A stretch of DNA of 8,106 nt from an uncultured Lentisphaeria bacterium (lineage in GTDB: Bacteria > Verrucomicrobiota > Lentisphaeria > Victivallales > UBA1829): assembly GCA_905211485.1 (NCBI GenBank), contig CAJMAW010000126.1, positions 1-8,106 on the forward strand. The letters run 5' to 3'. Each line of letters opens with the position of its first letter. Positions within the stretch are counted from its first letter, which is position 1. Shown here in pieces: positions 1 through 5,202 of this stretch. Position numbers and translations under genes: made by a program. The notes beneath the pieces are model-generated. The model saw only the letters and a program-made list of their open reading frames with translations, searched no databases and had not been told where the DNA came from.

Positions 1-91
1 AGGCGGCGCTGAGCAGAAGAGCAGCCACAGCCGCAAAGGAGACGAAAAAACCCGCAGAAAATCTTCTTCCGACACTTGTCCTGAAACTCAT
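1..91 (-). CDS. Secreted protein, 5' end only; probable sugar ABC importer substrate-binding protein
   Basis: Only the first 30 codons are in the window; the gene runs off the left edge. The ATG (complement of 89-91) overlaps the permease TGA (complement of 88-90) as ATGA, and AAAGGA lies just upstream on the minus strand, so the start is well supported. The N-terminus begins MSFRTSVGRR and then turns strongly hydrophobic (FFVSFAAVAALLLSAA), which is a typical Sec signal peptide: a basic n-region followed by a hydrophobic core. In CUT2 (ribose-type) importer operons the remaining component is the periplasmic binding protein (RbsB/XylF-like), so a secreted protein coupled to the ATPase and permease genes is most likely that. 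The mature domain is not visible, so this identity is inference. A lipoprotein is also possible, since the region where a lipobox would lie is cut off. Confidence 0.75.
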   Translation of the reverse strand, partial: MSFRTSVGRRFSAGFFVSFAAVAALLLSAA

Positions 92-1086
92 GATCTGTCC
101 TTTCTTTGTATAAATACCGCAATGATGATGACCAGTCCCTTCACCGCCCCCTGAAGATTGACGGAGACGCCCCACATATCCAGCGCATTTGAAACAACTC
201 CGAGAATCAGCACCCCCGCAAGAGTCCCCCACAGCGAACCGCGCCCGCCGGACATCGACGCCCCGCCGATAATCACGGCCGCAATGGCGTCCAGCTCATA
301 CGAAAGCCCCGCACTGGTCGAACTCACCGAACCGAGCCTTCCTCCGAAAAGCATGGCGCTGATCCCTGCGGCTCCGCCGGCGATCAGATACGTGCAGAAC
401 CCCACAAGCCCTGTGCGGATCCCTGCAAAGGCGGCCACACGGGCATTCGCCCCCAGCGCACAGACATGACGTCCGAAACTGGTATGAGTCATGACTCCTC
501 CCATCAGAAGAGTCAGCAGCAGCATGATCAGCACGGGCGTCGGAAGCCCCAGCAGAAACGATCCCCCGAAATCCCGGTAAAGATCATTCCTGCTCGCGAC
601 CATGCCCGCATCGGCAAAATACAAAGCAAGAGAACGGTAGAGCGACAGTGTCCCCAGCGTGGCAATGAAGGGGGGAATCCTCCCCAGCGTCACCAGAAGC
701 CCGTTCAGCGCCCCTCCCGCCAGGCCGGAAAGAAGCGCGACAAGCGCGGCGACAAGAATTCCCGCCGTCCCCCCCTGCACCTGATTCATCGCCAGAATGG
801 AAAAGACTCCGGACAGCGCCAGAAGCGATCCCACCGAAAGATCAATCCCCCCGCCCACAATCACAAACGTCATCCCCAGCGCGATGATCCCGCTGTAAGA
901 CACCTGGCGCGTGATGTTCAGAAGATTCTGCACGCTCCGGAAATGCTCACTCGAAAGCGAACACACAATCAGCAGCACCAGAAGCGCCATGTAGGGACCG
1001 CTCAGCCAGGCCAGATACTGTTTCAGACGCTTGAAATCCCGGGGGCCAGCACCACGGGAGGAGGACAATTCCATGTCTTCGCTCAT
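88..1086 (-). CDS. Ribose/monosaccharide ABC importer permease, RbsC-like (CUT2 family)
   Basis: This inner-membrane permease should form the translocation channel for a monosaccharide, working with the ATPase encoded just upstream and a periplasmic binding protein. At 332 residues it has normal length for the family. A hydrophilic N-terminus of about 30 residues is followed by many hydrophobic segments. Family hallmarks are visible: GGGIDLSVGS at about residues 78-87, RIPPFIATLGT at about 136-146, the cytoplasmic coupling loop TSFGRHVCALGANA at about 202-214 that contacts the ATPase, YELDAIAAVIIGG at about 263-275, and SMSGGRGSLWGT at about 277-288. The start ATG (complement of 1084-1086) overlaps the stop of the ATPase gene in an ATGA, and the stop overlaps the start of the next gene in the same way, so the three genes are translationally coupled. 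The residues do not reveal the substrate; ribose, xylose, galactose and autoinducer-2 transporters all share these motifs. Confidence 0.93.
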   Translation of the reverse strand: MSEDMELSSSRGAGPRDFKRLKQYLAWLSGPYMALLVLLIVCSLSSEHFRSVQNLLNITRQVSYSGIIALGMTFVIVGGGIDLSVGSLLALSGVFSILAMNQVQGGTAGILVAALVALLSGLAGGALNGLLVTLGRIPPFIATLGTLSLYRSLALYFADAGMVASRNDLYRDFGGSFLLGLPTPVLIMLLLTLLMGGVMTHTSFGRHVCALGANARVAAFAGIRTGLVGFCTYLIAGGAAGISAMLFGGRLGSVSSTSAGLSYELDAIAAVIIGGASMSGGRGSLWGTLAGVLILGVVSNALDMWGVSVNLQGAVKGLVIIIAVFIQRKDRS

Positions 1087-2558
1087 TCTTCTTCCACTCC
1101 TGTTGCAAGGTACATGATTTCCTTTTCATTCACATGCTCTCCGGAAAGTTCTCCCGCGAGTTCCCCTCCGCGCATGACCAGCACGCGCCGGCAGTTGCCG
1201 ATCACTTCCTCCAGATCCGAGGAAATCAGCAGACACGAAATGCCGTCGGAAGCAAGTTCGTGAATGAATTCATAAATTTCTCCGCGCGCACCGACGTCCA
1301 CCCCGCGGGTAGGCTCGTCAAAAATAAAAATCCGCGGTCCCGTATCCAGCCCTTTCGCGATGGCAACCTTCTGCTGATTCCCTCCGCTGAGGCTCGTCAG
1401 CGGCGTATCCGGCGATTCCGCGCGGATCCGGAAACGTGCGATGTATTTTTCCGCCGCCGATCTCACGGCGGAACGGTTCACAAGGGAAAAACGGCAGTAC
1501 TGCTTCAGGGAGGAAAGAGTCACGTTCTCCGCCACGGAAAACGCCGTCTGCACTGCCGTGCCCTGCCGATCTTCCGAAAGATAGGAAAGGCCCGCTTTCA
1601 AGGCGTCGGAGGGCTTCCGGAAACGCATTTTCTCCCCGAAGACGGAAAGCGTTGTCCCGGGGCTGGTCCGCCGCAGGCCGCAGATGGCCTCGGCCAGTTC
1701 GGTCCTACCGGCGCCGGCCAGTCCGGCAATGCCCAGGATTTCCCCTTTTTTCAGCGTGAATGAAACGTCGCGCACTTCCTTTCCGGAAGAAAGATGCTCC
1801 ACTTTCAAGGCATCCGGGGCATCGGGGGGAACGACGGCCTTTTCCGGAAAAATGCGTGTCAGCTCCCGGCCAACCATCCGTTCGGCGATTTCTGCGGCGG
1901 AAAGCTGTTTCGCCGGAGTGCAGGAGACCAGACGGCCGTCACGAAGCACCGCAATGCGGTCGCAGATGTTCCGGACCTCTTCCAGTTTATGGGAAATATA
2001 AAGGACGGATCCGCCGGCGGCTCGGAAATTTTCCATGTTTTCAAAAAGCAGCGCGGTTTCCCGGCTGTTCAGCACGGTGGTGGGCTCATCCATAATCAGG
2101 AGCGAACAATCCCTCAGGAAGGCCTTGGCGATTTCCACCATCTGTTTTTCCGCCACGCTGAGTTCCGAAACCGGAGTCAGAGGATCCACCGCGCTTCTCA
2201 AACGCTTCAGCAGACAGCGGGAGGTCTCGATCATATCCTTTTTCACCAGGAGTCCGAAGCGGGAAAGCTCCCGGCCCAGGAAAATATTTTCATACACCGC
2301 AAGTTCCGGAATCAGGTTGAACTCCTGGGGAACCGTGTAGACGGATGCGTGCGGAACCAGAAAACGCACTTCCCCTGAACTGATCGGAGTCCTGCGGGCA
2401 ATGCATTTGGCAAGAGTGGACTTCCCGGCTCCGTTTTCTCCGGCAAGACCGAGAATCTCCCCTTTCGGCATGGTCAGGTTGATCCCGCTCAGGACTTTGA
2501 CGGGTCCGTAGGACTTAGTCAGATCCGATATTTCCAAAAGTATTTCCGGCGTACCCAT
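1083..2558 (-). CDS. Ribose/monosaccharide ABC importer ATP-binding protein, RbsA-like, two fused nucleotide-binding domains
   Basis: This cytoplasmic protein carries two fused ATPase domains that power the sugar importer. In domain 1, Walker A GENGAGKST is at residues 40-48, the Q-loop VPQEFNLIP at about 76-84, a signature-like LSVAEKQMVEIAKA at 133-146, Walker B LLIMDEPT at 153-160 with catalytic Glu158, and switch His190 in YISHKLEE. Domain 2 has the degenerate Walker A expected in this family (GLAGAGRTEL, 279-288, no lysine), signature LSGGNQQKV (390-398) and Walker B IFIFDEPTRGVD (410-421). The E. coli RbsA family has the same asymmetry. The total of 491 residues is slightly short, mainly because domain 1 is about ten residues shorter between Walker A and the Q-loop. 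The start MGTPEI is chosen from alignment with the family; no strong Shine-Dalgarno precedes it. It is the first gene of the minus-strand operon. Confidence 0.93.
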   Translation of the reverse strand: MGTPEILLEISDLTKSYGPVKVLSGINLTMPKGEILGLAGENGAGKSTLAKCIARRTPISSGEVRFLVPHASVYTVPQEFNLIPELAVYENIFLGRELSRFGLLVKKDMIETSRCLLKRLRSAVDPLTPVSELSVAEKQMVEIAKAFLRDCSLLIMDEPTTVLNSRETALLFENMENFRAAGGSVLYISHKLEEVRNICDRIAVLRDGRLVSCTPAKQLSAAEIAERMVGRELTRIFPEKAVVPPDAPDALKVEHLSSGKEVRDVSFTLKKGEILGIAGLAGAGRTELAEAICGLRRTSPGTTLSVFGEKMRFRKPSDALKAGLSYLSEDRQGTAVQTAFSVAENVTLSSLKQYCRFSLVNRSAVRSAAEKYIARFRIRAESPDTPLTSLSGGNQQKVAIAKGLDTGPRIFIFDEPTRGVDVGARGEIYEFIHELASDGISCLLISSDLEEVIGNCRRVLVMRGGELAGELSGEHVNEKEIMYLATGVEEE

Positions 2559-2584
2559 ACAGACTCATTCTTTTCCCGGTTTCT

Positions 2585-2623
2585 CCGGCAGACTCTACTC
2601 TGCCGACTGGACCCGGCAGACTC
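2585..2623 (-). promoter_or_regulatory. Three-arm repeat in the importer leader: two mutually exclusive hairpins or a clustered operator
   Basis: On the plus strand CCGGCAGACTC occurs at 2585-2595 and again at 2613-2623, an exact 11-base direct repeat with a period of 28. Between them TCTGCCG at 2599-2605 is the inverted form. Read as minus-strand RNA, the order is TCTGCCG, CGGCAGA, TCTGCCG. The middle arm can pair with the first arm (7 bp, 8-base loop) or with the third (7 bp, 6-base loop), but not both. The element lies between the predicted minus-strand promoter and the ATPase start, inside the predicted 5' leader. It could be an RNA switch or a set of protein-binding half-sites. The repeat is seen directly; the function is inferred. 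Confidence 0.5.
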
Positions 2624-2637
2624 AATCGAATCCTTTT

Positions 2638-2665
2638 AATGTAAAATAATTTTATGTTTTTTCAA
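2638..2665 (-). promoter_or_regulatory. Candidate sigma70-type promoter for the sugar importer operon
   Basis: On the minus strand TTGAAA (complement of 2660-2665) is separated by 16 bases from TACATT (complement of 2638-2643). The -35 box matches the consensus in 5 of 6 positions and the -10 box in 4 of 6. The surrounding DNA is very AT-rich compared with the rest of the window. Transcription would start near 2631, giving a leader of about 73 bases before the ATPase ATG at 2558. Confidence 0.45.
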
Positions 2666-2686
2666 CAAAGGCTATCGCATAAAATT
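2648..2686. repeat. AT-rich 9-bp inverted repeat between the divergent promoters (candidate operator)
   Basis: AATTTTATG at 2648-2656 is matched exactly by its reverse complement CATAAAATT at 2678-2686, with a 21-base spacer. The arm-centre spacing is 30 bases, close to three helical turns, which would put both arms on one face of the DNA. The left arm lies in the -10/-35 spacer of the predicted minus-strand promoter, whose -35 box falls between the arms. The plus-strand promoter begins about 30 bases to the right. A regulator bound here could affect both operons. AT-rich sequence makes such repeats more likely by chance, so this is only a candidate. Confidence 0.4.
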
Positions 2687-2717
2687 CTGAAAAAAACCGA
2701 ATGTGTTTTTCAGTGCG

Positions 2718-2746
2718 TTGAAAAACGCCCTTCCCTGTGCTATGAT
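2718..2746 (+). promoter_or_regulatory. Sigma70-type promoter with extended -10 for the acyl-chain operon
   Basis: TTGAAA at 2718-2723 is followed after exactly 17 bases by TATGAT at 2741-2746, and TG precedes the -10 box at the extended position (TGC at 2738-2740). Both boxes match the consensus in 5 of 6 positions. A perfect TATAAT overlaps at 2746-2751 but would need a 22-base spacer. Transcription would start near 2753, about 95 bases before the small leader frame and 175 before the ketosynthase start. This is the best promoter in the window. Confidence 0.65.
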
Positions 2747-2755
2747 ATAATTCGG

Positions 2756-2778
2756 CCCCGGAGGACGCACTGCCGGGG
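2756..2778 (+). promoter_or_regulatory. GC-rich hairpin at the predicted 5' end of the acyl-chain operon mRNA
   Basis: CCCCGG at 2756-2761 pairs perfectly with CCGGGG at 2773-2778 around an 11-base loop. It would lie within a few bases of the predicted transcription start near 2753, where a stable hairpin can protect mRNA from 5'-end decay. It is too far from the first start codon to block a ribosome directly. The rest of the leader up to 2847 shows no motif I recognise. Confidence 0.35.
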
Positions 2779-2847
2779 AAAACGGGGCGACGGTGCACAG
2801 AAAACATCGGGTTGTACGCCTTTTGACCCCGTGGACAGGAAGCCTTC

Positions 2848-2931
2848 ATGATTCCCGTTTTTTCCCTTCATGAACATGAACGGCCTCCGGCGGAAAATCA
2901 TGGGGTCATGGGAACGGACTTGAGTGTATGA
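2848..2931 (+). CDS. Candidate 27-codon leader peptide coupled to the ketosynthase gene
   Basis: An open frame of 27 codons begins at ATG 2848, preceded by AGGAAG at 2837-2842 with a 5-base spacing. It ends at TGA 2929-2931, which overlaps the ketosynthase ATG at 2928 as ATGA. The peptide starts MIPVFSLHEHERPP and ends GVMGTDLSV, with three histidines, and I recognise no family. The ketosynthase start itself has no good ribosome binding site, so translation of this small frame could deliver ribosomes to it by termination-reinitiation. The frame is seen directly; translation and a regulatory role are inferred. It has no run of one amino acid, so classical amino-acid attenuation is unlikely. 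A TTCATG-AA-CATGAA near-palindrome (2867-2880) lies inside it. Confidence 0.45.
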   Translation: MIPVFSLHEHERPPAENHGVMGTDLSV

Positions 2932-4169
2932 AATCTGAAAACATCTCTGATGCGGCAATCGGAGGAATGGGAGTCCTCTCCTGTGCAGGAAACGGATGTG
3001 CCGAAACGCTTTTCCGTCTTTTTCACCCGGACCCCTCTTATCCCGCACTGCCGGGGCCTCGGACGGGAACAGGGCTGAAAAATCCTCTCTTCGAGCTTGC
3101 CCGCTTCCGCTGTCCTCAGGATTCCGAACTCACCCGCGCCATGCGGCGGCATTGTGCTTCCGGAACAGAATGCGCGATGACAAGAAGCATGGATCTTCTG
3201 CTCCACGCGCTGGAGGAAGCGCTTCTGGAGGCGGATCTTTCCCTTTCCGGACTCCGTTCCCGCCGGACCGGGGTCTGTATCGGCACCACAGTCGGATGCC
3301 AGCTGAACGACCTTGAGTATTATGCGCAAATACGGAACGGAGACTTCTCCTGCCCGGGTCCCATGCAACGCTATCTGAAGGGGAATCCCGCGGAACTTCT
3401 CCGCGAAGGGCTTTTCCTCGACGGGCCCGCGCTCTGCATATCCAATGCCTGCGCCTCCGGAAGTGATGCACTCGGGATCGCCGCCATGTGGATCCGGAGC
3501 GGACTCTGCGACCTGGTCATCGCAGGAGGCACGGATGCGCTCGACCGCGTCCCCATCGCCGGCTTTCACGCCCTCGGAGTCGATTCGGACGAACCTTGCA
3601 GGCCCTTTGACAAACACCGGAAAGGCCTGAATCTCGGTGAAGCTGCGGGTGTCGTGATTCTGGAATCGGCGGAATCCGCACGGAAACGCGGAAAAAAGCC
3701 CGAGTTTTTCCTGAGCGGATACGGGAATTCCGCGGACGCATATCACATCACCCGTCCCCTCCCCGATGCCGGAGGCCTTCTCCGGGCCTTTGAAGGCGCT
3801 CTGCGAATGGGCGGAATATGCGAAAAGCGGGAAATCGCCTTCCTCAACGCCCACGGCACCGGAACACCCGCAAACGATTCCTGCGAAGCTAACGCCATAC
3901 ATCATTTTTTCGGTCCGGAAACGCCTTATTTCTCCACCAAGGCTCTGACGGGGCACACGCTCGGAGCGGCGGGAGCCGTTGAATTCATATTCACGGTTCT
4001 GCTGCTCAGGGAGGGGCGTATCCCGCCCAGCCATGGATTTTTTGAAAAGCCGGAGGACATCATCCGTCCACCCCAGACGGAACCCGCCCGGATTCATCGG
4101 CGCTTTGCAGTCTCCGATTCGCTGGCTTTCGGCGGATCGAATGCGGCTCTGCTTGCGGAGAGGAGATGA
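2928..4169 (+). CDS. Beta-ketoacyl-ACP synthase (KAS II/FabF-like), catalytically complete
   Basis: This enzyme should extend an acyl chain by decarboxylative condensation of a malonyl-type unit on a carrier protein, in the cytoplasm. At 413 residues it has the usual length of FabF-type or type II polyketide ketosynthases. The nucleophile is Cys175 in SNACASGSD (172-180), and the two catalytic histidines are His309 in NAHGTGTPAND and His343 in TGHTLGAAGA. Lys338 (STKAL) and the C-terminal FGGSNAA (401-407) are also in place. The thiolase-fold start appears as IGGMGVLSCAGNG (11-23). The ATG at 2928 overlaps the stop of the small upstream frame; no better in-frame start is seen and no clear Shine-Dalgarno precedes it. 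A cysteine-less ketosynthase-like gene follows 7 bases later, then a carrier protein, so it probably serves a dedicated acyl pathway rather than housekeeping fatty acid synthesis. Confidence 0.93.
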   Translation: MKSENISDAAIGGMGVLSCAGNGCAETLFRLFHPDPSYPALPGPRTGTGLKNPLFELARFRCPQDSELTRAMRRHCASGTECAMTRSMDLLLHALEEALLEADLSLSGLRSRRTGVCIGTTVGCQLNDLEYYAQIRNGDFSCPGPMQRYLKGNPAELLREGLFLDGPALCISNACASGSDALGIAAMWIRSGLCDLVIAGGTDALDRVPIAGFHALGVDSDEPCRPFDKHRKGLNLGEAAGVVILESAESARKRGKKPEFFLSGYGNSADAYHITRPLPDAGGLLRAFEGALRMGGICEKREIAFLNAHGTGTPANDSCEANAIHHFFGPETPYFSTKALTGHTLGAAGAVEFIFTVLLLREGRIPPSHGFFEKPEDIIRPPQTEPARIHRRFAVSDSLAFGGSNAALLAERR

Positions 4170-4176
4170 TTTTCAG

Positions 4177-4839
4177 ATGAAACTTCTCGCATCGGCTTTC
4201 CTGAATGCGGCGGAACAGGATCATTGGAAAGATCTCCGGCGCAATCCCGCTCTGAAACGAGCGGACAAGTCCACTCTTTTTCTCATTTCGGCCATTGGCT
4301 CGGCATTGGAGAATGCCCGGATCGCGCCGCAGGATCTTCCTCCGGGAACGGGACTGCTCACGGCGACCGCCTTCGGTCCGCAGAATACGGGAATGAAATT
4401 CCTGAACGACATGCTGGACTATCCGGAGGATCAGGTCCTGCCGGCGACTTTTTCTCATTCGGTTTACAATGCGGCGGCCTCGTATGCGGCGGCGTTCTTC
4501 GCTTTGCGGGGGCCGTCCTACAGCGTGGCGGGGTTCCGGAATCTCTGCGAATCGTCGCTGAAAACGGCGGAGGTGCTTCTGGAGTCGGATTTCTGCCCCT
4601 GCCTGATCTACGCCGTCATTTCAGAGAAGGCGGTTTTTTCGGAAGCCGCAGCACGGATCATCAGGAGGGGAAATGCAAAAAATGCACTCCCCTCCTCCCC
4701 GGAGGAAAAGGAAATCGAAGGAGCAGCGGCTTTCCTCCTGGCAAAAGGACAGCCGGAAAATGAACAGCAGATCTTCCCGCCCGCTTTTTACAAAGACTTC
4801 ATCCCTGTCACGGAAAGGAGACTCAACGCTTATGTATGA
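4177..4839 (+). CDS. Short beta-ketoacyl synthase-like protein without the active cysteine (Ketoacyl-synt_2-like)
   Basis: I place the start at ATG 4177, giving 220 residues beginning MKLLASAFLN. AGGAG at 4161-4165 lies 11 bases upstream, and the open frame further 5' is only the shadow of the ketosynthase gene. The protein resembles the N-terminal half of a ketosynthase: TALLFLISAI-like helix at 32-41, GLLTATAFGPQNTG at 59-72, and FSHSVYNAAASYAA at 92-105 followed by LRGPSYSV. The FSHSV-N-A pattern is what I recall of the Ketoacyl-synt_2 family of about 220 residues that accompanies ketosynthases in aryl polyene clusters. No cysteine lies in the nucleophile position and the two catalytic histidine motifs are absent, so it should not condense by itself. 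A chain-length-factor or structural partner role for the preceding ketosynthase is inferred. The C-terminus overlaps the carrier protein gene by 8 bases. Confidence 0.82.
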   Translation: MKLLASAFLNAAEQDHWKDLRRNPALKRADKSTLFLISAIGSALENARIAPQDLPPGTGLLTATAFGPQNTGMKFLNDMLDYPEDQVLPATFSHSVYNAAASYAAAFFALRGPSYSVAGFRNLCESSLKTAEVLLESDFCPCLIYAVISEKAVFSEAAARIIRRGNAKNALPSSPEEKEIEGAAAFLLAKGQPENEQQIFPPAFYKDFIPVTERRLNAYV

Positions 4840-5092
4840 AGACCTCTCTCTGGAATCCATCGAAAAAAAACTGACTTCCGAAATCGCGCGGATCTCCGGA
4901 AAAAATGAACAGGACCTGGATCCCGATCAGTCCCTCTATTCAAACGGAGTCAATTCCATGGGCTTCATGGAACTGCTTCTCTCCGTCGAAAAAGCCTGGG
5001 GAATCCATCTGCTCAAAGCCGGGATCCATGCGTCGGACGTGAAATCCATCCGGGCCCTGGCAGAATCCATCCGGAATCATCTGGAAAACTGA
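4832..5092 (+). CDS. Acyl carrier protein (phosphopantetheine attachment protein)
   Basis: This small acidic protein of 86 residues should carry the growing acyl chain on a phosphopantetheine arm. The start is ATG 4832 (MYEDLSLES), with AAAGGAG at 4814-4820 an 11-base spacing upstream; it overlaps the end of the previous gene by 8 bases. Helix 1 covers about residues 7-22, the DPDQSLYSNGV loop precedes the modification site, and the attachment serine is Ser42 in GVNSMGFMELL (39-49). The residue before the serine is Asn instead of the usual Asp, so the motif reads NSM rather than DSL or DSM. The predicted recognition helix GFMELLLSVEKAWGI and a last helix (KSIRALAESIRNHL) fit the four-helix carrier fold. 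Its place between a ketosynthase pair and an acyl ligase points to a dedicated pathway carrier. Confidence 0.9.
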   Translation: MYEDLSLESIEKKLTSEIARISGKNEQDLDPDQSLYSNGVNSMGFMELLLSVEKAWGIHLLKAGIHASDVKSIRALAESIRNHLEN

Positions 5093-5110
5093 AAAGGAAG
5101 ACTCCGAGGC

Positions 5111-5151
5111 GGAAAGAGAGGGGTGGGACACCTTTTTTTCACCCTCTTTCC
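5111..5151 (+). terminator. Hairpin and T-tract after the carrier protein gene: candidate partial terminator
   Basis: Two structures compete. A short hairpin, GGTG (5122-5125), GGA loop, CACC (5129-5132), is followed at once by seven T residues (5133-5139), the layout of a weak intrinsic terminator. A larger stem pairs 5111-5117 and 5121-5125 with 5140-5151 (about 12 bp with a 3-base bulge), which would bury the T-tract in its loop. The element starts 19 bases after the carrier protein stop. Because two same-strand genes follow with no obvious new promoter, incomplete termination that keeps carrier protein levels high is a reasonable inference. Confidence 0.4.
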
Positions 5152-5202
5152 CATGTTTCCTCTTTTCTCCTCTCCGCATCATTCCGGGAAGAGGGACGGA
5201 TC

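Noticed and set aside
466..1263. A 265-codon plus-strand frame across the permease gene
   Set aside because: The translation is an extreme Gln/Arg/His/Lys-rich sequence complementary to membrane-segment codons, the usual antisense shadow of a permease.
2654..2851. 65-codon plus- and minus-strand frames in the divergent intergenic region
   Set aside because: They cross the predicted promoters and inverted repeat, have no ribosome binding site that I can see and no recognisable sequence.
2867..2880. TTCATG-AA-CATGAA near-palindrome upstream of the ketosynthase as an operator
   Set aside because: It is short, lies well downstream of the predicted transcription start and inside the candidate leader frame; not strong enough to call a separate regulatory site.
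2766..3056. The 13-base word CGCACTGCCGGGG present at 2766-2778 and 3044-3056
   Set aside because: One copy is inside the ketosynthase coding sequence, and an exact 13-base match is expected about once by chance in a window of this size and composition.
2898..4097. A 399-codon open frame on the minus strand opposite the ketosynthase gene
   Set aside because: It lies entirely antisense to a gene with clear catalytic motifs, shows no recognisable domain, and long antisense frames are expected in GC-biased coding DNA.
3979..4176. A 66-codon N-terminal extension of the short ketosynthase-like protein
   Set aside because: It overlaps the conserved C-terminus of the ketosynthase in another frame and is unlike the family; ATG 4177 with AGGAG upstream is the better start.
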